Source of the DNA: Actinokineospora xionganensis
Lineage (GTDB): Bacteria; Actinomycetota; Actinomycetes; Mycobacteriales; Pseudonocardiaceae
Assembly (NCBI RefSeq): GCF_014323725.1
Contig: NZ_JABVED010000014.1
Coordinates: 1-64,000, forward strand
DNA: 64,000 nucleotides
Reading direction: 5' to 3'
Positions 24,906 through 33,560 of the stretch are shown one piece after another. The notes under the pieces are model-generated. The model was given only the letters and a program-made list of their open reading frames with translations, did no database searches and had not been told where the DNA came from. Numbering within the stretch: the stretch's first letter is position 1; each line of letters starts with the position of its first letter. A program made the translations under genes and the position numbers.

Positions 24906-26501
24906 GTGGTGACGGCAGAGGCGGGGCGGCGCGTGCGGGTATCCGATGACGAGGCGGGCGCACTCAACGCGGTGGAGCGCAAGCAGCTCGACATCGTGCG
25001 GCGGTTCGGCACGGTGGGCGCGCTGCTACTCACCGTGGGCTCGCTGGGCGCCGGGGCCGCTCCGGTGTTCAACCCGGTCATCCGGCTCCCGGTGTTCAAC
25101 CTGTTCATCCGGATGACCACCGTGTCGCTCGCGATCGGCTTCACCGGCGTGTTCATGATCGTGGTGGCCTGGCTGGCGCTGGGCAGACTGTCGCGCCCCG
25201 GCCGCGAGCGGGTCGTCTCGGTGCCACAGATGGCCCGGACGCTGGTGATGTGGATCACGCCGCTGGTGTTCACCGTCCCCAGCTTCAGCCGCGACGTCTA
25301 CAGCTACCTGGCCCAGAGCGAGATCGTCGCCCGCGGCATGGACCCGTACACGCTCGGCCCGGCGCAGGCACTCGGGGTCGACCACCCGCTCACCCAGGGT
25401 GTGCCGACGATCTGGCGGGAGACGCCGTCGCCGTACGGCCCGCTGTTCCTCACCCTGGGCAAGGCCATCAACTGGCTCACCGGCGACCACGTCGTCCACG
25501 GGGTGGCACTGCACCGGCTGCTGGCGCTGATCGGCCTGGCGATGATCGTGTGGTCGCTCCCCCGGCTGGCGAAGCGCTTCGGGGTGAGCCCGGTGAGCGC
25601 CCTGTGGCTGGGCGCGGCCAACCCGCTGGTGCTGTTCCACCTGGTCGTGGGCGTGCACAACGAGGCCCTGGCGATCGGCCTGATGCTGGTCGGGTTCGAA
25701 CTGGCGCTGACCCGGATGGCGAAGGTGACTCCGGACGGGCCGTTCCCGCCATGGCAGCGCGGCGAACTGGCCTGGTACGCGATCGGCGGCGCGGTCATCA
25801 CCCTCGGCGCGGCGGTGAAGATCCCGGCGGCGCTGGCGCTGGGCTTCCTGGGAGTGATGATCGCCCGGCGGATGGGCGGGAAGTGGAAACACCTGTTCCA
25901 GGTCGCGGGCGGGCTGGGCGTGGTGTTCCTGGTCGTGCTCACCGCCTGCTCGTTCGGCAGCGGCCTGGGCTACGGCTGGGTCAGCACGCTCAACACCGCG
26001 TCGACCATCAAGAGCTGGCTCGCGCCGATGACCGCGCTCGGCTTCGGCGCCGGCGGCCTGGGCATCATCATGGGCCTGGGCAACCACACCGACGCCGCCA
26101 TCACCGTGGCGCGGCTGTTCGGCGCCATCATCGGCCCGCTGATCGCGGCGAAGCTGCTGCTCGACAGCTTCCGGTGGAAGCTGCGCCCGCTGACCGGGCT
26201 GGGTGTCGCGCTGGGCGCGGTGCTGGTGTTCGGCGCGGCCGTGCACGCCTGGTACCTGCTGTGGGCGGCGCTCCCGCTGGCCGCCGCGGCGGGCAACACC
26301 CGGTTCCGCACGGCGGCGATGGTGATCAGCGCGGGTCTCGCCGTGGTGGTGGCGCCGACCGGGGGGACCTTCGACGGACACATCTTCGTGCTCCCCTACG
26401 CCTACCTCGCCGCGGCGATCACGACCCTCGCGGCGGTCGCCGTGGTGTGGCGGCACCTGCCGTGGCCGCCCGCCCGCCGAGTGACCACCGGCACGCCTTA
26501 G
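24906..26501 (+). CDS. mptB: Alpha-1,6-mannosyltransferase MptB (GT-C, polyprenol-phosphomannose dependent)
   Basis: 531 residues with about a dozen membrane helices. The first extracytoplasmic loop region has the GT-C type acidic motif near PSFSRDVYSYLAQSEIVARG, followed by MDPYTLGP and RETPSPYGPLFL, wording typical of MptA/MptB-like enzymes. These use polyprenyl-phosphate mannose to extend the alpha-1,6 mannan core of lipomannan. The GTG at 24906 is chosen because a -10 box lies seven bases upstream; a second GTG follows at once. Its stop codon overlaps the -10 of the ABC gene. Divergent from sufR. Confidence 0.85.
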   Translation: MVTAEAGRRVRVSDDEAGALNAVERKQLDIVRRFGTVGALLLTVGSLGAGAAPVFNPVIRLPVFNLFIRMTTVSLAIGFTGVFMIVVAWLALGRLSRPGRERVVSVPQMARTLVMWITPLVFTVPSFSRDVYSYLAQSEIVARGMDPYTLGPAQALGVDHPLTQGVPTIWRETPSPYGPLFLTLGKAINWLTGDHVVHGVALHRLLALIGLAMIVWSLPRLAKRFGVSPVSALWLGAANPLVLFHLVVGVHNEALAIGLMLVGFELALTRMAKVTPDGPFPPWQRGELAWYAIGGAVITLGAAVKIPAALALGFLGVMIARRMGGKWKHLFQVAGGLGVVFLVVLTACSFGSGLGYGWVSTLNTASTIKSWLAPMTALGFGAGGLGIIMGLGNHTDAAITVARLFGAIIGPLIAAKLLLDSFRWKLRPLTGLGVALGAVLVFGAAVHAWYLLWAALPLAAAAGNTRFRTAAMVISAGLAVVVAPTGGTFDGHIFVLPYAYLAAAITTLAAVAVVWRHLPWPPARRVTTGTP

Positions 26502-26504
26502 GCT
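26499..26504 (+). promoter_or_regulatory. -10 box (TAGGCT) overlapping the mptB stop
   Basis: The TAG stop of mptB is also the first half of TAGGCT, which lies eight bases before the GTG of the ABC ATPase gene. This suggests a second, leaderless transcript. Confidence 0.45.
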
Positions 26505-26512
26505 TTCGAGTC

Positions 26513-27439
26513 GTGAGTGTGCCCGCCGTCGAGGTGTCCGACCTGGCCAAGAGTTATGGGTCCACCCTTGCCGTCGACGGCATCGGGTTCACCGTGGAAC
26601 GTGGTTCCGTGCTGGCCCTGCTCGGGCCCAACGGCGCGGGCAAGACCACCAGCATCGAGATCTGCGAGGGCTTCCTGCGCCGCGACGGCGGTTCGGTCCG
26701 TGTCCTCGGCCTGGACCCGGCCACCGACGGCGAGAAGCTGCGCCCCCGGATCGGCGTGATGCCGCAGGGCGGCGGCGCCTACCCCGGCGTGCGGGTCGAC
26801 GAGATGCTCACCCTGGTGGCGGCGTGCGCGGCCAACCCCCTCGACCCGGCCTGGCTGCTCGACATCCTCGGGCTCGCGGGCGCGACCCGCACCCCGTACA
26901 AGCGCCTCTCCGGTGGGCAGCAGCAGCGGCTCTCGCTCGCCTGCGCTCTCATCGGCAGGCCCGAGCTGGTGTTCCTCGACGAACCGACCGCCGGGATGGA
27001 CCCCCAGGCCCGCAGGCTGGTCTGGGAGCTGGTGGCCGCGCTGCGCGCCGACGGCGTGAGCGTGCTGCTCACCACCCACCTGATGGAGGAAGCCGAGGCG
27101 CTCGCCGACCAGGTGGTGATCATCGACCACGGCCGGGTGGTGGCCCAGGGCAGCCCGCGCGAGCTCACCGAGCAGGGCGAGGACGAACAGCACCTGAAGT
27201 TCCGCGCCAAGTCGGGGTTGGACACCACGCTCCTGCTGACCGCGCTCCCCCAGGGGTGTCGGGTGAGCGAGCCGATGGCGGGCCACTACCTGGTGACCGG
27301 CACGGTCGATCCCCAGGTCGTCTCGGCGGTGACGTCGTGGTGCGCGCAGCAGGGTGTGCTCGCCCAGGAGCTGCAGGTGGGCAGGCGCAGCCTTGAGGAC
27401 GTCTTCCTCGACCTGACCGGACGGGAGCTGCGCTCGTGA
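26513..27439 (+). CDS. ABC-2 type exporter ATP-binding protein
   Basis: 308 residues from a GTG start. Walker A is GPNGAGKTT, the signature LSGGQQQRLSLA, Walker B VFLDEPTAGMD, and the switch His lies in TTHLMEEAE. The C-terminal 80 residues after the ATPase core end in RRSLEDVFLDLTGRELR, the typical tail of drug/antibiotic or lipid ABC-2 exporters (DrrA-like). It should pair with the membrane protein encoded next, whose GTG overlaps its stop. Substrate unknown. Confidence 0.92.
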   Translation: MSVPAVEVSDLAKSYGSTLAVDGIGFTVERGSVLALLGPNGAGKTTSIEICEGFLRRDGGSVRVLGLDPATDGEKLRPRIGVMPQGGGAYPGVRVDEMLTLVAACAANPLDPAWLLDILGLAGATRTPYKRLSGGQQQRLSLACALIGRPELVFLDEPTAGMDPQARRLVWELVAALRADGVSVLLTTHLMEEAEALADQVVIIDHGRVVAQGSPRELTEQGEDEQHLKFRAKSGLDTTLLLTALPQGCRVSEPMAGHYLVTGTVDPQVVSAVTSWCAQQGVLAQELQVGRRSLEDVFLDLTGRELRS

Positions 27440-28215
27440 CCGCACGATTCGAGGCCGGCACCTTCACCCCGGCGCCGGGGGCGGGCAAGCCCCTGCGGAT
27501 GCTGCTCACGCACGCGCGCACCGAGGCGATGCTGACCCTGCGCAACGGCGAACAGGTCCTGCTGACCGTCCTGATCCCGCTGGCGCTGCTGGTCGGGCTC
27601 AGTGTGCTGAAGATCATCGACATGCCCGAGCCGCGGGTGGACTCGGTGACCCCCCGGATCTTCGCCCTGGCGGTGATGTCGTCGGCGTTCACCGGCCAGG
27701 CGATCGCCCTGGGCTTCGACCGCCGCTACGGCGTCCTCAAGCGGCTGGCCGCCACTGCCCTGCCGCGCTGGCTGCTGGTCGCGGGCCGGGTGCTCGCGGC
27801 GTTGGGCGTGGTTGTCCTGCAGTTGGTGCTGCTGGCACTGACGGCGGCGCTGCTGGGCTGGTCCCCGTCGCCGTCCGGTCTGGTGTGGACGGTGTTGCTG
27901 GTGGTGCTGGGCACCGTGGCGTTCGGGGCCCTCGGCGTCCTGCTCGGCGGCGCGCTGAAGGCCGAGGTCGTGCTGGCGCTGGCCAACATCGTGTGGTTCG
28001 TGCTCCTCCTGGCAGGCGGCATCATCGTCGCCGCCGACTCGCTGCCGGAGGGGATGGCGACAGTGGTTCGGCTGCTGCCGAGCGCGGCACTGACGGAAGG
28101 TCTGACAACGGCCTTGGTCGACGGCAGGGTGCCGGACTGGTCGGTGTTCGCGATCCTCGCGGGCTGGGGCGGCGGCGCGGCGCTGCTGGCCACGCGCACG
28201 ACCAAACTCGTCTGA
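27436..28215 (+). CDS. ABC-2 type exporter permease
   Basis: 259 residues with six membrane helices and an ABC-2 membrane fold (first helix LLTVLIPLALLVGLSVL, an FDRRYGVLKRLAATALPRWL coupling-helix region, last helix followed by TRTTKLV). It forms the pore of the exporter with the ATPase encoded just upstream; start and stop overlap (GTGA at 27436-27439). It may move a drug, lipid or polymer. Confidence 0.9.
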   Translation: MTARFEAGTFTPAPGAGKPLRMLLTHARTEAMLTLRNGEQVLLTVLIPLALLVGLSVLKIIDMPEPRVDSVTPRIFALAVMSSAFTGQAIALGFDRRYGVLKRLAATALPRWLLVAGRVLAALGVVVLQLVLLALTAALLGWSPSPSGLVWTVLLVVLGTVAFGALGVLLGGALKAEVVLALANIVWFVLLLAGGIIVAADSLPEGMATVVRLLPSAALTEGLTTALVDGRVPDWSVFAILAGWGGGAALLATRTTKLV

Positions 28216-28224
28216 CGGGCCCGC

Positions 28225-28596
28225 TCAGAGGTCGCGGTAGCGCTGCCAGGCGACGAGGGCCGCCATCACGAACAGCACGGCGTTGACCGGGAGCATCTTC
28301 ATCTCGCCGCGCCGCAGATGGGTCGCGAAGGCGCCGAGTTGCAGCACGACGAGCCCGAGTGCCGCCAGCGGAGTCAGCACCGGCGCGATACCGGTGAGCC
28401 ACGGGAGGATCAGCCCGACCGCGGCGAGAATCTCCAGCGCGCCGATCGCCTTCACGACGCCGCCGGAGAAATCCTGAGTCCACGCCATGTTCGGATCGGC
28501 CTTGAGCGCTTCATGCGACTTGGCCAGCTTCATGGAGCCCGCGGCCAGGAAGACCGCGGCGAGCACACCCTGCACGATCCACAAGAACACGTTCAC
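28225..28596 (-). CDS. DoxX family membrane protein
   Basis: 123 residues with four membrane helices: VFLWIVQGVLAAVFLAAGSMKL, the GGVVKAIGALEILAAVGLIL helix, TPLAALGLVVLQLGAFATH and NAVLFVMAALVAWQRY. This matches DoxX/SURF4-like proteins, which in mycobacteria link to redox homeostasis. GTG start with GGAGG eight bases upstream. It is convergent with the exporter operon and divergent from ctaA, with 293 bases between starts in which I see only promoter candidates. Confidence 0.85.
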   Translation of the reverse strand: MNVFLWIVQGVLAAVFLAAGSMKLAKSHEALKADPNMAWTQDFSGGVVKAIGALEILAAVGLILPWLTGIAPVLTPLAALGLVVLQLGAFATHLRRGEMKMLPVNAVLFVMAALVAWQRYRDL

Positions 28597-28877
28597 GCGG
28601 CCTCCAGTGATCGTCGTCCGAACCGACGGTAGACCCGTGCCGGGGGATCGACCACTGGACGCTGCCGCCGGCCCTGGTCGAGGGGGGACGCGACCGGGCC
28701 GGCGACAGCTAAGAGAGGCGATGGGGGAGTTCGCCCTCTGACGACTCAGTGTAGTAGCTCATGATCACTGCGTGGGAATGAACGGCGAAGATCGCCGAGG
28801 AACGCCCCGTTCGGCGCACGATGGGAGGCCTGCCACATCGCCGACCGGCCGCGGACGCGCTCTCAGGAGGGCCCGCC

Positions 28878-28883
28878 TACCAT
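28878..28883 (+). promoter_or_regulatory. -10 box (TACCAT) for leaderless ctaA
   Basis: TACCAT is followed by six bases (cgtcgc) and the GTG at 28890; no ribosome site is seen. Confidence 0.5.
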
Positions 28884-28889
28884 CGTCGC

Positions 28890-29849
28890 GTGCTGCCGCA
28901 ATCGTTGAAGGACCGGATCGACCGCCTGCCCGCGCCCAGTGTCCGCACCCAGCGGGCCGTCGCGGTCGCTGTCGTCGTCACGCAGGCGCTGATCGCGGTC
29001 ACCGGGTCGGTGGTCCGGGTGACCGGGTCGGGCCTGGGCTGCACCACGTGGCCGCAGTGCCATCCGGGCAGCATGGTGCCGGTCGACCACCCGGAGTTCG
29101 CCGCCCTGCACCAGTGGATCGAGTTCGGCAACCGGATGCTGACCGGCGTCGTCGGGTTCATCGCGATCGCCGCGTTCTTCCTGGCCTACCTCGACCGCCC
29201 GCACCGCCGCCGCTACCTGCGGCTGGCGCTGATCATGCCGCTCGGGGTGCTGCTGCAGGCGGCCATCGGCGGCGCGACCGTGCGGCTGGACCTGCTGTGG
29301 TGGACGGTGGCGGTGCACTTCATGGTCTCGGCCGTGATGGTGTGGCTGGCCGTGCTGCTCGTCCACGCGGTCGACGAGGGTGACGGCCCGCGGGTCGTCC
29401 GCGGCCCCGCGGGGCTGCGCGGGCTGCTCACCGCCATGATCGTGGTGCTCGCCGGGCTGCTCGTCGTCGGCACCATGGTCACCGGAGCGGGTCCGCACGC
29501 GGGCGACCCGGAGACGCCGCGGCTGGGGCTGCCGGTGGAGACGCTGGCGCACGTGCACGCCGCGTTCCTGTTCGTCTACCTCGGCATGGTGCTCGCGGTC
29601 GGGTTCCTGCTGCACTCGCGCTCGGACCGCTCGCTGTGGCGCCGGTTCTACGCCCTGGTCGCCGTCGTGCTCGCGCAGGGCTCGCTGGGGTTCGTCCAGT
29701 TCTGGACCGGGGTGCCGGAGATGCTGGTGTCGCTGCACGTGCTCGGCGCGATGGCGGTCATCGTCGCCACCGCGAGCCTGTGGTGCGCGACGCGCGACTA
29801 CCCGCGCGCGTCCGTCGAAACGGAAGACGCGCAGGTAATCGCGGTCTAG
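28890..29849 (+). CDS. ctaA: Haem A synthase CtaA (COX15)
   Basis: 319 residues with eight membrane helices. Haem-ligand histidines are visible in ALHQWIEFGNRM, TVAVHFMVSAVM, ETLAHVHAAFLF and VSLHVLGAM, in their expected helices, and the GLGCTTWPQCHPG loop has the paired cysteines of the actinobacterial/Bacillus-type enzyme. It oxidises the C8 methyl of haem O to make haem A for the aa3 cytochrome oxidase. The GTG at 28890 is chosen because of the -10 box six bases ahead. Its partner ctaB lies about 9 kb downstream. Confidence 0.95.
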   Translation: MLPQSLKDRIDRLPAPSVRTQRAVAVAVVVTQALIAVTGSVVRVTGSGLGCTTWPQCHPGSMVPVDHPEFAALHQWIEFGNRMLTGVVGFIAIAAFFLAYLDRPHRRRYLRLALIMPLGVLLQAAIGGATVRLDLLWWTVAVHFMVSAVMVWLAVLLVHAVDEGDGPRVVRGPAGLRGLLTAMIVVLAGLLVVGTMVTGAGPHAGDPETPRLGLPVETLAHVHAAFLFVYLGMVLAVGFLLHSRSDRSLWRRFYALVAVVLAQGSLGFVQFWTGVPEMLVSLHVLGAMAVIVATASLWCATRDYPRASVETEDAQVIAV

Positions 29850-30158
29850 CTAACCCCGGGCCCTGGCGGCCATCTTGCGCCGGTGACCGGCGCCGATCTT
29901 GGTGGCCTCCACGGTCTCGCGGTCCCACTCCGACAGTTCGAGACCCTCGATCTTCGCGACGAGGGCCTCCCCCGCGGCGGGGTCGGGCACGATGATGTCG
30001 CCCATCGCACCGTCGTCGCCGACGAGCACGACGCGCGCGCCGGTGCGCCCGATGTTCTGCACAACGGCCCGACTCGGCTTGCCATGGTCCGCGACGAACG
30101 CGGTGGCGGCCTTGACGGCCTGGGCGGGGACCTGGGGTTCGGTGTTCTCGTCAGCCAC
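29850..30158 (-). CDS. Conserved hypothetical protein
   Basis: 102 residues, soluble. The protein has a helix (QAVKAATAFVADHGKPSRA), a beta core (VQNIGRTGARVVLVGDDGAMGDIIVP) and a basic tail (HRRKMAARARG). I know no function; similar small proteins occur beside ctaA in actinobacteria, judging by recollection only. The GTG start at 30158 has no ribosome site but TAAGCT lies six bases upstream, fitting a leaderless message. It is convergent with ctaA, touching its stop. Confidence 0.65.
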   Translation of the reverse strand: MADENTEPQVPAQAVKAATAFVADHGKPSRAVVQNIGRTGARVVLVGDDGAMGDIIVPDPAAGEALVAKIEGLELSEWDRETVEATKIGAGHRRKMAARARG

Positions 30159-30164
30159 GGACCG

Positions 30165-30170
30165 AGCTTA
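30165..30170 (-). promoter_or_regulatory. -10 box (TAAGCT) for leaderless hypothetical gene
   Basis: On the minus strand TAAGCT is six bases before the GTG at 30158. Confidence 0.5.
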
Positions 30171-30231
30171 GGACCAACCGCGCGGTGGGACCCGTCCACC
30201 GTGAGCGGTTCCACTCGGGCATGCTTGGAAC

Positions 30232-31203
30232 ATGACAAAGGCAGTGGTGGTGACGCGCACCGGTGGCCCCGAAGTACTGACCTACACCGACCGGGAGATC
30301 CCCGCACCAGGCCCCGGCGAGGTACTCGTCCGGGTGAAAGCGGCGGGCGTCAACTACATCGACACCTACCACCGCGACGGCATCTACCCCCTGCCGCTGC
30401 CCTTCGGCCTCGGCCTTGAGGGCGCCGGGACGATCACCGCGGTCGGCGACGACGTCGGCGACCGCGCCGTGGGCGACCGGGTCGCCTGGGCCGACGCGAT
30501 GGGCAGCTACGCCGAACACGTCCTGGTGAAGTCCACGGTCGCGGTCCGCGTTCCCGACGGCGTCGACGACGAGACCGCCGCGGCCACGATGCTGCAGGGA
30601 CTCACCGCCCACTACCTGGTGACCTCGACCTACCCGGCCCGGCCGGTGGACACGGTGCTGGTCCACGCGGCGGCCGGTGGTGTCGGACTGCTGCTCGTGC
30701 AGCTGGCGAAGGCGCGCGGCGCCAGGGTCATCGGCACCGTGTCCACTTCGGACAAGGAGGCCCTCGCCCGGGAAGCGGGCGCCGACGAGGTGATCCGGTA
30801 CACCGAGGAGGACTTCGTGGCCCGGACGCTGGAGCTCACCGACGACGAGGGCGTCGCGGCGGTCTACGACGGTGTCGGGCGCACGACGTTCGACGGCAGC
30901 CTGTCGGTCTTGAAGCGCAGGGGAACGCTGGCCCTGTTCGGCGCGGCGAGTGGGCCGGTGGACCCAGTGGATCCACAGCGGCTCAACAAGGGCGGATCCC
31001 TGTTCCTGACCCGCCCGAAGCTGGCCGATCACGTCGCGACGGAAGAGGAGCTGCGGTGGCGGGCCGACGAGCTGTTCGGCGCGGTCGCCGACGGCAGCCT
31101 GAAGGTGAGCGTCGGTGGGCGATACCCGCTTTCGGAGGCCCGGCGGGCCCATGAGGACCTCCAGGGCAGGCGCACCACCGGAAAGCTCCTGCTGATCCCC
31201 TGA
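30232..31203 (+). CDS. NADPH:quinone oxidoreductase (Qor-type, zinc-free MDR family)
   Basis: 323 residues. The medium-chain dehydrogenase fold is clear: GPGEVLVRVKAAGVNYIDTY, the LEGAGTITAVGDDV strand, and an NADPH Rossmann segment beginning AAAGGVGLLLVQLAKARG. Structural and catalytic zinc ligands are absent, as in Qor. It should carry out one-electron reduction of quinones in the cytoplasm, protecting against redox stress. The N-terminal ATG follows a possible CATGCT -10 box by six bases. It ends before a strong bidirectional terminator. Confidence 0.92.
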   Translation: MTKAVVVTRTGGPEVLTYTDREIPAPGPGEVLVRVKAAGVNYIDTYHRDGIYPLPLPFGLGLEGAGTITAVGDDVGDRAVGDRVAWADAMGSYAEHVLVKSTVAVRVPDGVDDETAAATMLQGLTAHYLVTSTYPARPVDTVLVHAAAGGVGLLLVQLAKARGARVIGTVSTSDKEALAREAGADEVIRYTEEDFVARTLELTDDEGVAAVYDGVGRTTFDGSLSVLKRRGTLALFGAASGPVDPVDPQRLNKGGSLFLTRPKLADHVATEEELRWRADELFGAVADGSLKVSVGGRYPLSEARRAHEDLQGRRTTGKLLLIP

Positions 31204-31245
31204 GTGTCCGTGCCTGAAGTCGCCGTCCCGACACTGGATGAATGG

Positions 31246-31278
31246 GATGTGGCCCACGCCGACGGCGTGGGCCACATC
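31246..31278. terminator. Bidirectional terminator hairpin
   Basis: A perfect 15-bp stem (GATGTGGCCCACGCC / GGCGTGGGCCACATC) with a 3-base loop sits between the convergent quinone oxidoreductase and subtilase genes. Confidence 0.85.
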
Positions 31279-31289
31279 GCGTTGTCCGG

Positions 31290-32516
31290 TCAGAAGGTCG
31301 CCACGTTCAGCAGCTTCTCCTTGATGCCATCCGGGTCCTGGGCAGGCCAGATCCAGTCCGTCATGCCCGCCGACTGGAGGGCGGACTTCACCGAACCGGG
31401 TGAGGCCGAGGGGTTCGTCGCCTTGTACAGGGCCGCGCCGCCTGCCACGTGCGGGCTCGCCATCGACGTGCCCGAGATCGTGCTGTAGCCACCGTCCTTC
31501 CAGGTGGAGTTGATGCACACGCCCGGCGCGATCAGGTCGACGTCGGCGCCGAAGTTGGAGAAGTTGGCCAGCGTGTCGTCCTCGTCGGAGCGGCACGTCG
31601 ACCCGGCGAGGCCGCCGGACTTGCCGTCGAAGTCGGCGAGCGCGCTGACGGTGATCACTTCGTCGTAGGCGGCGGGCACGAAGCCCTTCGCGTCGACGTA
31701 GCTGTTGCCCGCGGCCACCACGTAGGTGACGCCGGCCGCGACGGAGGCGCAGATCGCCTTGTGCATCGCGTCGTTGTTGCTGTTGCCGCAGTTGCCGTCG
31801 TCGGAGCCGCTACCGCCGAGGCTCATGTTGGCGATCTCGATCTTGTCGGCGTTCGCGGTCACGTAGTCGATCCCGCAGACGACCGCCGACCAGCTTCCCG
31901 AGCCGCGGTTGTCGAGCACCCGCACCGGCCAGACCCGCGCGCCGGGAGCCATGCCGACCACTCCCGAGGAGTTGTCGAGCGCGCCGACCGTGCCCGCGAC
32001 GTGCGTGCCGTGCCCGTTGCCGTCGTCGGCGCTCTTTCCCGTGGAGCAGTTCTTGGCGCCCGCGGTGTGCACGTTGAGGTCCGGGTGATCGAGATCGATA
32101 CCGGTGTCGATGATCGCCACATCGACGTTCACCCTTGTGTCCGCGCCGTCGATCGCGGCTGTCGCGCTTTTCTCGGCGTCGGCTCGGTCGATTCCGGTGG
32201 GCATTGTCTGCGCCGTGGTGTGGACCATTCCGTCACGCTGAACGAAACTCACCCGACCATCGCGAGTCAGTGCTTCGACGGCCCTCTCGCTCAATTGAGC
32301 GGAATATCCGCGTAACGCATGGGAATACACGTGTCCCACGGCCGCGCCGTGGGACTCCGCGTGCTCGCGGGCGACGTCGCGGGCGTTCGCCGTGTCGGCC
32401 AGCACCACGATGTAGTTGTCGATCGCTTGCTGGGAGGAGGTTTCCGCGGTCGCGACGGTCGTCGAGACCGCCGCGAGTGCGAGTGCGATGAGAGCCGTGC
32501 CGTAGGTCTTACGCAT
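31290..32516 (-). CDS. Secreted subtilisin-like serine protease (S8 family)
   Basis: 408 residues: signal peptide 1-24 (ALIALALAAVSTTVATA), an inhibitor I9 propeptide to about 107 (NYIVVLADTANARDVA...), then the peptidase domain. The catalytic triad is Asp137 (AIIDTGID), His169 (GNGHGTH) and Ser351 (GTSMASPHVAGG), with oxyanion Asn271 in AAGNS. Cys pairs suggest disulfides as in proteinase K-like enzymes. AAAGGG lies five bases before the ATG at 32516. It is an extracellular degradative enzyme with its own promoter region upstream (AT-rich 32640-32740). Confidence 0.95.
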   Translation of the reverse strand: MRKTYGTALIALALAAVSTTVATAETSSQQAIDNYIVVLADTANARDVAREHAESHGAAVGHVYSHALRGYSAQLSERAVEALTRDGRVSFVQRDGMVHTTAQTMPTGIDRADAEKSATAAIDGADTRVNVDVAIIDTGIDLDHPDLNVHTAGAKNCSTGKSADDGNGHGTHVAGTVGALDNSSGVVGMAPGARVWPVRVLDNRGSGSWSAVVCGIDYVTANADKIEIANMSLGGSGSDDGNCGNSNNDAMHKAICASVAAGVTYVVAAGNSYVDAKGFVPAAYDEVITVSALADFDGKSGGLAGSTCRSDEDDTLANFSNFGADVDLIAPGVCINSTWKDGGYSTISGTSMASPHVAGGAALYKATNPSASPGSVKSALQSAGMTDWIWPAQDPDGIKEKLLNVATF

Positions 32517-32741
32517 CTTGGCCCTTTCTGTGCCACGCCGGGACGGTGTCAGGGGTCCGGCCCGGCGGGGCGTATTCGTTGACGCCCCCACCATAAGCAC
32601 CCAATTGGCCCAGATCATCACTCGTCACTCAAACGGCTCAGCGCCCCCGCCCACTGTCCATTCGGCACTGAAAAGCAAGTGTCGCCGCGATTTTCGATCG
32701 ACGAGATATTCCCAATAATGCCCATTTTGTGGGAACAACCA

Positions 32742-32779
32742 AAACGCCCCGGAGCCGCGTGGCGGCCTCCGGGGCGTTT
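32742..32779. terminator. Terminator hairpin downstream of the FKBP gene
   Basis: A 13-bp stem (AAACGCCCCGGAG / CTCCGGGGCGTTT) with a 12-base loop, ending in T/A tracts on both strands, lies 18 bases beyond the FKBP stop codon. Confidence 0.85.
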
Positions 32780-32796
32780 CGACTGTTCCAGGTGGG

Positions 32797-33384
32797 TCAG
32801 GTGACCTGGACCGCGTCGATCACGAAGACGAGGGTCTCGTTCGCGGCGATGCCGTTGCCGCCCTGGCCGTAGCCCTTGTCCGGGGGAACCACCAGGAGCC
32901 TGCGGCCACCCTGCTTGATGCCGACCAGGCCCTCGTTCCAGCCGTCGATGACCGAGGCCTCGCCGACGCCCTGGAGCGGGAAGGGCTGGTTGCGCTTCCA
33001 GGAGGAGTCCTTCTCGGTCTTGTTCGACCAGGTGACGAGCAGGTAGTGGGTCAGCATGTCGCTGCCCTTCACGACCTCCTTGCCCGTGCCCGGCGTCAAG
33101 TCCTTGACGATGAGCTTCTTGGGCGGCGCGCAGGTGGTGGGGATGGTGATCTCGGGCTTGGAGTTGGCCGCGCCGGTGACCTTGATGTCGTCGGCGGTGC
33201 ACTCGGCGCCGGTGGAGGCGGCCTCGCTGGTCGGTGCGGAGGACTCGCTGGTCTTGGTGGGCTGGGTCGCGCCCGGGGCGCTCGGGCCACTCTGCGGCTG
33301 GGTGGAGGCCTGCTCCGACGGGGCGCAAGCCGTCAGGCCCACCGCCACGGCCGCCGCGATCATGATCTTGCCGACGTTCTGCAT
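32797..33384 (-). CDS. FKBP-type peptidyl-prolyl isomerase, lipoprotein
   Basis: 195 residues. Residues 1-20 are a lipoprotein signal peptide with lipobox LTAC ending at Cys20, then a Ser/Thr/Pro-rich linker to about 64, then an FKBP domain: GTGKEVVKGSDMLTHYLLV, VIDGWNEGLVGIKQGGRR, VVPPDKGYGQGG, LVFVIDAVQV. The FKBP active-site aromatic residues are mostly kept. It probably assists folding of exported proteins on the outer face of the membrane. The ATG has no ribosome site; TAGACT lies eight bases upstream (33393-33398), so the transcript may be leaderless. Confidence 0.92.
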   Translation of the reverse strand: MQNVGKIMIAAAVAVGLTACAPSEQASTQPQSGPSAPGATQPTKTSESSAPTSEAASTGAECTADDIKVTGAANSKPEITIPTTCAPPKKLIVKDLTPGTGKEVVKGSDMLTHYLLVTWSNKTEKDSSWKRNQPFPLQGVGEASVIDGWNEGLVGIKQGGRRLLVVPPDKGYGQGGNGIAANETLVFVIDAVQVT

Positions 33385-33392
33385 GGTCAGCG

Positions 33393-33398
33393 AGTCTA
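33393..33398 (-). promoter_or_regulatory. -10 box (TAGACT) for leaderless FKBP gene
   Basis: On the minus strand TAGACT is eight bases before the ATG at 33384. Confidence 0.5.
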
Positions 33399-33560
33399 GA
33401 AAAGGCCGCCGGACCGGCCGCACCCGGTCCGGCCCAACGTGAATCCTCACCCGAATTTCGCAATCCACCGGCAGGTGATCACGCGTAAAGTGACTGCGCG
33501 CGCCTGATCGGATACTGACCGCGTTCGTCCGTTCGGGTGCGCCCCAAGGAGGTGACCACC